DNA of 64,000 nt from the NCBI RefSeq assembly GCF_026151205.1, contig NC_087073.1, positions 11,749,578 through 11,813,577 of the forward strand. The letters run 5' to 3'. The position numbers and the translations under genes were made by a program. Below are positions 36,301 to 42,957 of this stretch, one piece after another. How positions within the stretch are numbered: the first letter of the stretch is position 1; each line of letters begins with the position of its first letter. The notes under the pieces were generated by a model. The model worked only from the letters and a program-made list of their open reading frames with translations. It was not told the DNA's origin and ran no database searches. This DNA comes from Bolinopsis microptera. Lineage: Eukaryota; Ctenophora; Tentaculata; Lobata; Bolinopsidae.

Positions 36301-37726
36301 CTTCTCCTTTTGATGGTGTAATTCTAAGCTGTGTAGTAAGCTGAATTTTGTTTTTTTATATTCAGGCCGGATTTGTACTTGTTAATATATAATTGTGTAC
36401 CGAATAGAAACTTGCCCTGTTTTGACACCGCCAGTTAAATGTTGTTTTTGCGAATTTGACGATCTGCTCTCACGTTTTCTCCGTCTCAAACTCTCCTGGT
36501 AAATTTAGTCATAGATGCTTACAGTTGACGAACTCACACTCATGGCGATGGCCTGCATTATAATCGTTTACAATTACTTGAAGCAATAAGCTGAAACTTT
36601 TTTTGATAACGGCCGGTTTCTCGTCGGTTCTCTATTCTTTTATTGTGTTCTATAATCTATATAATCAGTAATGTTGCCCTGTTCTGCATCTTAAACCAAA
36701 GGCTAAAGCATGATTTTCTATTAAATTTGCAGCTTTAGTTCGAAATCTTTTACTTCTATTTGCTATGATTGTTGAAAACTGTAAAGCGCCCGCTGGTGGA
36801 TATACTACATATCCTACTCGCCTCGCGGGCGGAATTCCGTATAGCACTCGGGCTATACGGGGATATGTCGTCCTCAGGCTGTGCGCCCTCGAGGACATAT
36901 ATTATATTGCCGCGTGGGCGCGGGCGATATAATTTTCCGCCCGCTAGGCTGCGTGGATATATATATATATATCTTTTAGGGTTTTTGCGGAAAGTCGTGT
37001 TAAAGTTGATGCTGTGGTGTCAGTAAAATGGCACATATTTGCATAAAAGTACTTTGCACCAGTACCACATCATTTGGGATTGATGGTACACGTGTTAACT
37101 TTAAGGGGGCAGGGGGGTCTTCATGGAAATTTTCTCAAAATCGACTTTTTAGTTGTTTCTGATAGAGGGGAGTAATATCTATCAGATGCTTTTGATCCGG
37201 TGAAAAAAATATCGCTCCTAGCCGAAATTATTGACGGTCATAGGTCTGCGTGTGTGTGTAATTGTATTGCGCGAGCGATTTTTGATTGCGTGCCTTGAAA
37301 ATCGAGTACAAAGCTTAGAGCTAGACGATTAGGGATTAGAGAAATTTAAACATAAGTGATTTTAAAGATTTCCTAGAACAAAGCTTTCGACAAGTAGGTT
37401 TCTAGTAATATAATGTTTATTGTATACCTGTTATGCTCATCTTTGTTTCAGGGAGGATCGCATCTGAGTGGATTAAAGGAGATTCGAACACGATTTTAAT
37501 TGCCGTAGACATCAGCGAGTGTGGTTTTAGCAAGATCCCAACCATCATTACCTCGATTGAAGGAAAAGCTTACCATAACCAAATATCTGGTCCTTCTTCT
37601 ATATATAACGCAAAAGCTAAAAGTTTCGGTGTACACATCTTCTACAAGGACTCAGATTTGAAAAAAGACCTTGCAGTGGACTACTTGTGGAACATAGAAT
37701 GGATTGCTGTTGGTTACATGTGCTAG
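17162..37726 (+). CDS. Shared C-terminal exon pair: secreted-domain end of the coiled-coil gene
   Basis: Exon 3 (17162-17241, 80 nt) follows TTTCCCCAG, accepts phase 2 from either cassette and encodes a linker ending in KCARVCAGTTG. It leaves with ACAG|GTAATT in phase 1. Exon 4 (37452-37726) follows TTGTTTCAG, needs exactly phase 1, and encodes 90 more residues starting RIASEWIKGDSN with ISECGF, then a stop. AATAAA lies at 37913-37918. Together they form a compact domain opening with C-x3-C-x-GTTG and having a later CGF. I recall similar uncharacterised domains in predicted secreted proteins of marine invertebrates, but cannot name the family. The intron between is about 20.2 kb, swollen by mobile elements, and contains the antisense LU gene. 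The join over that distance is inferred from phase and domain continuity; transcripts would settle it. Confidence 0.68.
18034..23353 (-). CDS. Two-domain LU (Ly6/uPAR-like) protein with GPI-type tail, 4 exons
   Basis: Exons are 23353-23290, 22896-22818, 19072-18830 and 18220-18034, all phase-consistent, giving 190 residues. Residues 1-22 form a signal peptide. Two LU-like domains follow with eight cysteines each: 26, 39, 46, 64, 67, 76, 79, 84 and 96, 117, 127, 145, 148, 157, 160, 165. The last five cysteines of each keep identical spacing (C-x2-C-x8-C-x2-C-x4-C) and both domains end in CDTD-x-CN, the LU signature. The C-terminus (SATTITSVLLPLIVVIYSIVM, split by a small-residue stretch) looks like a GPI-attachment signal. 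The donor of exon 2 (CA|GTGCGT) is non-obvious but is the one that keeps phase. LU proteins act as surface ligands or receptor modulators; no specific role can be read. The gene lies inside a 20-kb intron of the coiled-coil gene, on the other strand. Confidence 0.83.
18508..18720. mobile_element. Small TIR element (CGACATCTGTC ends)
   Basis: Left end CGACATCTGTCTGAAAATAG; the right end carries the reverse complement twice (CGGACAGATGTCG twice) next to CTATTTTC in reverse. About 210 bp, non-coding, in the last intron of the LU gene. The duplicated right end is odd. No target-site duplication was recognised. Confidence 0.6.
19620..20625 (+). mobile_element. Degenerate LINE: endonuclease tail and RT fragment
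   Basis: In forward frames, about 19650-19860 reads as the end of an apurinic-type endonuclease (RPTRITDHYANLIDH...DISDHLATL). About 20263-20540 reads as reverse transcriptase (TNYRPISLLSSFSKI, QYGFRPGMSCEH, LLLDYSKAFNVIEH), with the YADD box absent. Stops and frameshifts lie between, so it is dead. It sits in the 3.7-kb intron 2 of the LU gene, antisense to it. It belongs to the CR1/L2/Jockey side of non-LTR elements. Confidence 0.85.
20652..21230. mobile_element. Nest of palindromic MITEs (families A and B)
   Basis: Family A has ends TAATTCGAACAATTGAAAC and an inner GGCGGGCAAACG block. Copy 1 is at 20652-20769 with most of its right arm deleted. Copy 2 is at 21045-21230 as a nearly full fold-back. 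Family B (20772-21043) has ends ATGCTCCTGCTTAACTGCAG and CTGCAGTTAAGCAGGAGCAT plus a long AGAGAGTGCTCG arm, bracketed by TA on both sides. B sits between the two A copies, so the structure is either B inserted at a junction or tandem A copies with B between. Confidence 0.85.
21231..22019. repeat. (TA)n-punctuated repeat block
   Basis: Five or more TATATATATATA runs. A segment AAATGATGCAAAGAATT(A/T)CGA(G/A)GATCTA occurs at about 21692 and again at about 21931. No coding sequence. It looks like eroded inverted-repeat elements whose ends are TA-rich. Confidence 0.6.
22020..22215. repeat. Dispersed repeat, intact copy
   Basis: The sequence from CCATTTTACTGACACCACGG through GACTTTCCGC, GACTGGGTCAAA and CCAAGGAATAGGAATTTTAG recurs in reverse orientation at 35155-37031. 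There it is split by an insertion. This copy shows the uninterrupted junction. Confidence 0.85.
23455..23833 (+). mobile_element. LINE C-terminal region, zinc-finger and REL-endonuclease type
   Basis: One forward frame gives a CCHC-like cluster (CRLCRNHYETIDHILNGC) followed by WYEHRAEKVLENEKVK, LLWDFHIQSDHVIE and a CRPDLLLVE segment. This order of zinc cluster then RPD is what R2/NeSL-type restriction-like endonuclease LINEs have after the RT. A TGA replaces the expected Trp near 23640. The copy is cut by the hAT MITE at 23842. Confidence 0.75.
23842..24247. mobile_element. 406-bp hAT-type MITE with 8-bp target duplication
   Basis: Termini CAGTGATGCACGCCG and CGGCGTGCATCACTG are perfect inverted repeats. 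They are flanked by the direct duplication CTGGTTGG at 23834-23841 and 24248-24255. An 8-bp duplication with CAGTG ends is the hAT hallmark. The ends are very GC-rich (GGCGGCG runs). There is no transposase, so it is non-autonomous. It is inserted into the LINE fragment before it. Confidence 0.95.
24440..24707 (+). mobile_element. LINE C-terminal tail
   Basis: A forward frame reads RRLRLAGHAYRHPEL, ILWKPSHGHINRGRP, a short LLDNLIADTGL helix and a basic end near 24707. The G-H..R.PE...LLW.P..G...RGRP pattern is common at the C-terminus of CR1-like LINE ORF2. The upstream part is missing. Confidence 0.7.
24711..27153. mobile_element. Element X1: TTAA-flanked, G-run ends, motif-studded
   Basis: TTAA at 24707-24710 and 27154-27157 bracket ends GGCCAAAGGGGG... 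and, in reverse, GTCCACAGGGGG..., each followed inward by TCCGAGGTC. A TTAA target with short TIRs is the piggyBac pattern, but no transposase is present. The outer right body (26524-27060) has at least five copies of GAGGTTAAC or its reverse (26627, 26676, 26866, 26999, 27027). The centre is occupied by another TIR element (24927-26523). It shares G-run ends and the GAGGTTAACC motif with X2. Confidence 0.8.
24927..26523. mobile_element. 1.6-kb TIR element full of TGATTCAAAAATCACA motifs
   Basis: Ends GGACACGTTCAAAAAAAGG and CCTTTTTATGAACGTGTCC are inverted repeats of about 40 bp that continue through TGGCACTAGAGATTGATTTT. They are flanked by TTAT on both sides (24923-24926, 26524-26527), a likely 4-bp target duplication. 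It is non-coding. The body carries roughly 16 copies, in both orientations, of a motif close to TGATTCAAAAATCACA, at about 25111, 25264, 25317, 25404, 25514, 25590, 25640, 25705, 25755, 25838, 26003, 26164, 26239, 26318 and 26377. Sequence between the motifs is unrelated. It is inserted within X1. Confidence 0.85.
27380..28800. mobile_element. Element X2: 1421-bp TTAA insertion studded with GAGGTTAACC
   Basis: TTAA at 27376-27379 and 28801-28804; ends GGCCAGAGGGG and CCCCTCTGGCC are perfect 11-bp inverted repeats next to long G or C runs. Joining the flanks at a single TTAA restores the endonuclease frame (EYLDSL then THLPGRL), so it is a clean insertion. It is non-coding. About ten copies of GAGGTTAACC in both orientations lie at 27522, 27561, 27575, 27696, 27838, 28026, 28071, 28226, 28468 and 28650. 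Two of them extend to the perfect palindrome GAGGTTAACCTC (27696, 28026). A long fold-back occupies 28298-28602. Confidence 0.92.
28298..28602. repeat. Large inverted repeat inside X2
   Basis: Arms of about 140 bp (28298-28437 and 28464-28602). They include ACCTTTCGAT, AACCGGCCACTCCCTGATCT, CCAAACCTCAAG in reverse, and TCGAATTATGAGG. The arms are nearly identical, so it is recent or maintained. Motif copies sit at its tip. Confidence 0.9.
30265..30302. repeat. (GA)n microsatellite
   Basis: An uninterrupted GAGAGA run of about 36 bp. Confidence 0.95.
30540..30740 (+). mobile_element. LINE 3' end (GCAGGCCACTCCAACGAC family)
   Basis: The end of a reverse transcriptase ORF: a GTCGATAACATCA block and the tail CDAGHSND followed by TAG and GGAGGAGACC. 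The same tail occurs at 40966-41180 with a better preserved RGRPRINWL segment, and in part at 33830-33860. These are 5'-truncated copies of one family. Confidence 0.75.
31090..33480 (+). mobile_element. R2/NeSL-like LINE ORF2 remnant
   Basis: Forward frames in order: 31174-31806 is a basic helix-rich lead-in with an R-R-K-rich stretch. 31826-32240 is the RT fingers and palm (VYIPKADGDFSTSSGRPISL, NIQGKIYLAILAKRL, QKGGVPGVRGCTEH, VVWLDLANAYGAVPH). After a frameshift near 32250, MGCVISVILFVLCMN and then FMDDSC stand where Y/F-ADD is expected. 32791-33255 is the thumb and connection (LPKLKWPLAIYDI, NSFLRKWLGV). Further pieces run to about 33480. WLDLANAYGS.PH and QKGG.PGV.GC.EH are typical of the R2/NeSL branch. 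Several frameshifts and stops (e.g. 32704) mark it as dead. Confidence 0.82.
33598..33706. repeat. TTAAGGGGGC repeat, copy 1
   Basis: TTAAGGGGGCCGGGGG then TCTTCAT, CGAAATTGACTTTTTAGTTG and ATAGAGGGGAG. About 100 bp match 37101-37196. It starts at TTAA and a G run, as X1 and X2 do, so it may be one end of a related element. The opposite end was not found. Confidence 0.7.
33707..33860 (+). mobile_element. LINE reverse-transcriptase YADD fragment
   Basis: A forward frame reads DYADDMAVLDNSKEGLQET, the RT active-site block, and soon after the LWREMIRHKRELIGAGHSN tail. The region between palm and tail is missing, so it is an internally deleted copy. It follows directly on the TTAAGGGGGC repeat. 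Confidence 0.75.
33797..34260 (-). mobile_element. LINE ORF1 remnant with PHD-type finger
   Basis: On the minus strand, about 34250-34090 encodes a PHD-like zinc finger (CCGCSQHWHASCSNL ... WECPWC), followed by a Ser-rich helical region to about 33800. PHD fingers are known in ORF1 proteins of CR1-like LINEs. The segment before the finger is missing. A frameshift is needed to join the two readable parts. Confidence 0.65.
34261..35154. other. Non-coding AT-rich spacer
   Basis: No gene, clear repeat or RNA signal seen. A GGAACGTGTCCAAAAAC string at 34447 resembles the terminus of the 24927 element but is too short to call. Confidence 0.5.
35155..37031 (-). repeat. Second copy of the 22020 repeat, split in two
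   Basis: 35155-35274 and 36967-37031 are the reverse complement of 22080-22200 and 22030-22080. The join in the intact copy (AAAAGATATACAACTG) falls exactly where the 1.7-kb element sits here. A GGGCTCTAAAATT unit is duplicated at 35160. Confidence 0.85.
35275..36966. mobile_element. 1.7-kb insertion with TATATCCAC ends and GCGGGC blocks
   Basis: Begins TATATCCACCAGCGGGCTAT and ends GCCCGCTAGGCTGCGTGGATATATA, an inverted TATATCCAC with nearby AGCGGGC. An inner inverted copy (GCCCGCTGGTGGATAT) lies at 36788-36803. The ends are GC-rich palindrome-laden and the middle is AT-rich. No transposase frame was seen. It interrupts an older repeat at a TATA-rich site. Confidence 0.78.
37101..37196. repeat. 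TTAAGGGGGC repeat, copy 2
   Basis: Same sequence as 33598-33706 in the same orientation, with a shorter G run. It lies 250 bp before the last exon of the coiled-coil gene. Confidence 0.75.
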
Positions 37727-37854
37727 ATATTTGCATCAGTCCATTTTTATTCACAAACCATAGAAGCAGTGCAGCGGCAGTTTTTAGTCAACCTTTCTTC
37801 TTCATCAGAACATATATCATTAAAAAATGAAGAATGTCGTGCACATTATTATCC

Positions 37855-38967
37855 ACTCAATGAAACAAGAAATTCAATGAAACAAGAAATTTAATATTAG
37901 CACATTTTACAGAATAAAAAGATGTAAAACAATTCATAAAATATAATGCCCATTTGGTGTCATCAGTTACCTAATGTTGCCTGATGGCTTCACGCTAACT
38001 GACGAGATCGGTGCTTTGCTGTTTGCTTCGTGAAGCAACGACATGCATTGTCAATCAAGATCACTCAAAAAGAGCACCTCACATAAAAATAACAAATACT
38101 TGGTGGCCATAGCACTTGTTTCTGATCTGGTAATCAGTTGTCATACGCTGTATGACCCGCCGCGCACGAGCGCGGCTCCCCCTGTATCGTCAGGACGATA
38201 AGTTTCACCATAGTAAAACGACCGTGGGGGTCACGACGTGATACAAAAAAACGCTATTTAGTGAAACAACAATGGGGGGCATTGTAAATATTTCAAGAAA
38301 ATAAAGCGGCTTGCACTATTTCGTTTAAGGGTAATGCTCGTAAAATGTTTGTTCCAACTATATAATAAGCAATTATAACCATTGATAAAGAGGCCATAAT
38401 CTTTCGTCAGCACTCCAATATCCACCTTGAAGCTGCATTTTATATCCTTGTGGCTTGAATTACACAATATAAACTAAAGCATGTTTTAGTGTAGACTTTT
38501 TGCCACAACAAGACTTCAACCTAATAGTAACAACTATAAACAAAATCCCTAATGTCTGCTAACAATGTTGACGGATGTTACTCGTCTAAATTTCTTCGAA
38601 GTAGCGAGCGCCGCTTTCTTCTCGAAATGTTATGGCCCGATGGCAAGTGCTACGAAGTAGCGCACGCCGAGCCAGACCATTAACAATGGTCAACTAACAA
38701 GTAACAATGCAATTTTCTTTTAGTCCTAATGTGAGCCTTGTCTCTAAAAACTTAACTGAACTAGCGTTTCGGTGTGTGTAAAAGCTTCCAGGCACGCGCA
38801 TTCCTTGCCCCGTTAGTTATTTGTCCTTCCAAAACCAAACTAGCAGTCAAGGACAAAAAGTCATACACCAAATGGGCATTATATTTTATGAATTGTTTTA
38901 GATCTTTTTATTCTGTAAAATGTGCACAAAAATTAAATTTCTTGTTTCACCGAATTTATTGTTTCAA
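37855..38967. repeat. Inverted repeat pair, ~105-bp arms, 0.9 kb apart
   Basis: 37855-37972 (AACAAGAAATTTAATATTAG, TAAAACAATTCATAAAATAT, GCCCATTTGGTG) returns in reverse at 38862-38967. It overlaps, and is not nested with, the 38138-39424 element, so the two structures arose separately. The left arm includes the likely polyadenylation signal of the coiled-coil gene. Confidence 0.8.
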
Positions 38968-39424
38968 TTAGACCGTCGAAAAGTCCAACTAGGCGCGCGT
39001 CTTAGTAGGTTATAAACTTACTTTATCCAGATAAGAGCCGTTGCGCTTAAAGTGGCGCGCGCCCGCCTAATTGTGAAGGCGCACGTTTCACATAGCCATC
39101 ATGTGTCTACGCGTACTGCGTGACGCGCTACTGTAAGCGAGAGGGCTCTGGTTAGAGCAAGGTGCACGTTATACCTCCACCAAAAGCACATCCAATTATA
39201 TTGGAGGAATTCGACGCGCCGCGCGAACTAGCATTCTTGCTTCGCATCGCCGATCGTTGCTCTGCGAAGTTGTAGCGCGATGCGTTACTGTGCCGCGCCG
39301 CGCACTCAATAAGGCTTCTCACAGCTTGTATCACGTTGCGACCCCCACGGTCGTTTCACTATGTTCTGACGATACAGGGGGAGCCGCGCACTTCGTGCGC
39401 GGCGGGTCATACGACGTATGACAA
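38138..39424. mobile_element. 1.29-kb TTGTCATACG-family element
   Basis: The left end (TTGTCATACG...TGTATGACCCGCCGC, CTGTATCGT, CGACCGTGGGGGTC, to about 38235) matches, in reverse, the right end at 39330-39424. The same ends make up the 214-bp MITE at 9029-9242, which looks like an internally deleted relative. The interior is non-coding, with GC-rich CGCGC blocks at 38970-39300 and CGAAGTAGCG modules shared with 9.9 kb. Confidence 0.88.
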
Positions 39425-40965
39425 CTCACAGCTAGATCGGCGAGATGCGCTACTGTGCCGCGCCGAGCTGTCATGAATTGACATCGTCAATTAAGGCCGT
39501 CCTCTAAATTCAACGAGAGAAATGTATAACTAGAACTTATTCTCAATCATCAATAGTAATACATATGTATTCCGATTACTCCAACTACTTTTCCTGGGCA
39601 TTAAATATGTTATTTATTCATGTTACCTGGGGACCCCAGGCTATTATGTTCATGAACAGAATAGAATAGAGATTCGGCGGAATGACTGACTGAGCGCCGC
39701 CCAGTAAATACAAATTTATTGTAGGGTTTTTTAAGAACCAGCGTTTTTTAAAGACGAATTTTCGTTTTTTTTTTCGAAAAAAACGTTTTGAAAATGCCAG
39801 AAATCAACATGAACAAATTTCTGAACATCACGCAACCAGCGGTAGTTAAACATTTGTAAATTTCAACTACATTTAAAATTTCATCGCCAAAGATTTGAAC
39901 TGTGGATTAGTAAATTAGTAAATCATGAATATCTGTCATAACATCCGGATGCATCCAAGCGAACATTCTAGAAGACTTCTATAAATAGTAAATATACAGT
40001 AGAGTGTACACGTCTAGCTCAATGCTGTTAAAAATAGTATTAAATACGTAGCGTTTTATAAAAGCGTTTGCTTAAAAATAAGCAAACGTATGCATACGCA
40101 AACGTATTTGTCGCCGGAAATTCGCATATTTCGATTTCCACTGTGGAGTAAAAACGATTTTTTACAATAAATTTTGATCAGCGCGCGTATTTTGGACAAA
40201 TTTTAGACGTATTCCGGACAAAATTTAACAGGGTCTAAATTTAATTTTTTCGGGCTTATTGATTGAAAACTTCACAGTTCACGTATTCTTACGTATTTCT
40301 CTCGAACATTGAATAGGCCGTATTTTGAGCTGATTTTTTGACGTATTTAACAACGATTGTCTAGCTGTTTTATATTTGGCTAGATATCAATTCATTATTA
40401 TATTTATATCATAATCAAGTTACCACACGCGCCAGACTACCGAGAACCGAGGCAGAAACTCAATTTTTACTTGTAACTGTTTCACTTTATTTTACTGTTA
40501 CATATTACACAGTACTATTAGTATTACTCAATCAAGTGCTCACTCAATACTGACAACTGACAATTCTTCTAAGTACCAAAATGCAAAATTTCAAGTTCAT
40601 ACGGCAAAGTATCAACGTTATCACGATTTCAAAACGTGTTAATAATCATTTACTTAAGTTGGTAATTAATGCTTCTCTTTTAGAAAGTATAATGGCTTTA
40701 CGGAACTACACACATTTTCCCTCGAAAGATGCAACAAAACAAGCTTATATCCTTACTATTTGTGTTATATGTAAAATGACTTGAGAAGCAAGTGTTATCT
40801 GCGAACGCGATATGTATTATGCATGGCTGGTCATACAATTATCTAAATTCTCATGTGAGTAGGTTTGATTCGATTTCGGGTACGATAACGTTTTTTTAAG
40901 AAAATGGAAAAAGTTGCGTTTTTTAAAGATTCCATTTGCGTTTTTCCCAACCCTGATTTATTCTT
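39425..40965. other. Non-coding, eroded repeats
   Basis: Repeat modules continue to about 39720 (see 9243-11813). Then AT-rich sequence with a snap-back near 40068-40105 (AAGCGTTTGCTTA...AAACG). No exon was found. Confidence 0.5.
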
Positions 40966-41180
40966 TTATTGGTGGTCAAGAGGCAGACCTCGGATAAACT
41001 GGTTGTCATGTGTCCATGAGGATGCAGCTATCTTCACAGGTGTCGATAACATCACAATAGAAGATGCAGAACAACAAGCAACAAACAGGGTACATTGGAA
41101 AGGTCTATATTTTTTAATAATACACCGGAAAAAGGAGTTACTGTGTAGTGCAGGCCACTCCAACGACTAGGAGGAGACCT
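40966..41180 (+). mobile_element. LINE 3' end, second copy
   Basis: A forward frame reads RGRPRINWLSCVHEDAAIF, then GVDNITIEDAEQQATN and SAGHSND-stop, with GGAGGAGACC after it. Same family as 30540-30740. Confidence 0.78.
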
Positions 41181-42957
41181 TTTCAAGTACAAGTAAGTAA
41201 TTTATTGGTGGAAAATAAAGATTCTGTTGATTTTGACATCTGCAGCTGATTGCTTCATACTGTTGGTAATGCAGAGAGGTGGCAATAGAATTGAGTCAGT
41301 TTGTGATGACACCAATTTGGCTAAGATTTTGGCTAAGATTTAAATCAGCTGTGACAAACTGGTAAAAAATAGTATCGCCGAAAGGACCAACTCTCTAGCG
41401 TACGTGTAACACGTGTTTATATTGCAATAATAAGCTGTCATGTGGCCTCGTGACGTCACGAAGTCCTTCAGCGCGCGCTTGCATAGCGTAATACATTTCA
41501 AACGTTTATCATCGTCAATAAAACACGTGTAACTCACTCAAATTTTAGAATTATGACTATTTCCCTAGTTCTCCAAAATCCTTATAGTTTTGGCTATCAT
41601 CCTAACTAAAGGAATAGCTGATTGGATGTACAGTGCTCACGTCATGATTTTAAACAGTGATATAGGTTCTTGAACAGTGGCGGGTGAATGTACGGTTAGA
41701 AAGTTTCTGCTATTACAACTTATGTCACATGTAATAATTTTGGATTGTTTTCATTGCGTAATTACACAAGCAGGGCGACTGTACCGATTATTTTTCCCCA
41801 GTCCATGAAACTCTAACGAATTTAGAAAGGATCTAGATAAGTAGGAGTTTGTTCTATTCCGAGAGCAATTATATTTATAGCATAGCGAAATTTCTAACTT
41901 TAATCCGCATGTGTCAGCCAGTACAGGAGACAAGAAGTCTGGCTACTTTACGGCCGTTCCTCTGGGACCATTTGTAGAAGTAGCTTCAGAACAGTGCCGT
42001 AGGAACAGATTTCCCGCCAAAATACCCGGTCTACCAAATAGTAATACTGATTGGATTTGGAGTGTACGGTGTGCGGTGTGTTTTGAATTAGACTTACGGC
42101 TTACCTAGTTGTTATCCTAATTGCATTATCATCGGTACATAACATAAATAAACTACTGGTAAGTTTAAATACCAAGTGCAAACGTGTTCAGTTAATCGAC
42201 CCACTGAACAACTATAGAATTTCTAAGACCCTATTATTCTTTTGCCATTATATATTACGGCACGATCGATTGTTAGATGGCTAAACGACCAACGTTAATC
42301 TAGATACAATTCTAAAACTATGAGCTAGCACTTTAATCTAAAAATACACTTTTTATATTACTCCTGATTTTTACATTTCACGTAAAACATTGTCACCACA
42401 GGCTGATCATGGACACTAACAGCTTAATTTGAGATAAATGACTTATAAGTTTCTCTAAAGTTAACTCTAGAGTTGTGTAGTCCAGTCATTTATGGACATT
42501 TATGGAAATGAACCTGCAAATGTTCAGATACTCACGAAACTTTGCACAGACCTTCCCGAAGGTATGAATAAACGATTTTCGTTTGGAGACATTTTTTTGA
42601 CCGTGGAGAAAACCCAGGAGGGCCACGCCCATATTGACCCAATAACGTAACCGACCCCTTGCTTCTGAAGGTCGTAGAGACTTCAAAATAGGCTTAAACG
42701 AAGCCGCATATGCATGTTTATATAGGAGTTATTGAGCAACACATGGCCTAAAATCCTTACTTTTCGAGAAATTCGCCAAAAACCATTTTGGGCGTGGTGC
42801 TGAGCCCATTTTCGATAGGATCGTGATAGAATCTTTAAACAGGGTGCAAAAGAAACTGACTTACGAACAAACATATGCCTTAAAGTGCTTACTTTTTCAG
42901 TTATTGGCGAAAAACTGATTTTCGGTTCCAGAAATTATGCAAAACTATGGGTATTGG
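41181..42957. repeat. Non-coding with a self-similar repeat at its right end
   Basis: No gene supported in 41181-42479. From 42480 a block repeats on itself: CTTACTTTTCGAGAAATTCG at 42758, CTTACTTTTTCAGTTATTGG at 42886, and a related CTTATTTTTCGAGTTATTCG at 46105, beyond the LINE. This implies one repeat later split by insertions. Confidence 0.55.

Noticed and set aside
41911-42108. 65-codon plus-strand frame
   Set aside because: No domain, no splice context and no compositional bias against neighbouring AT-rich sequence.
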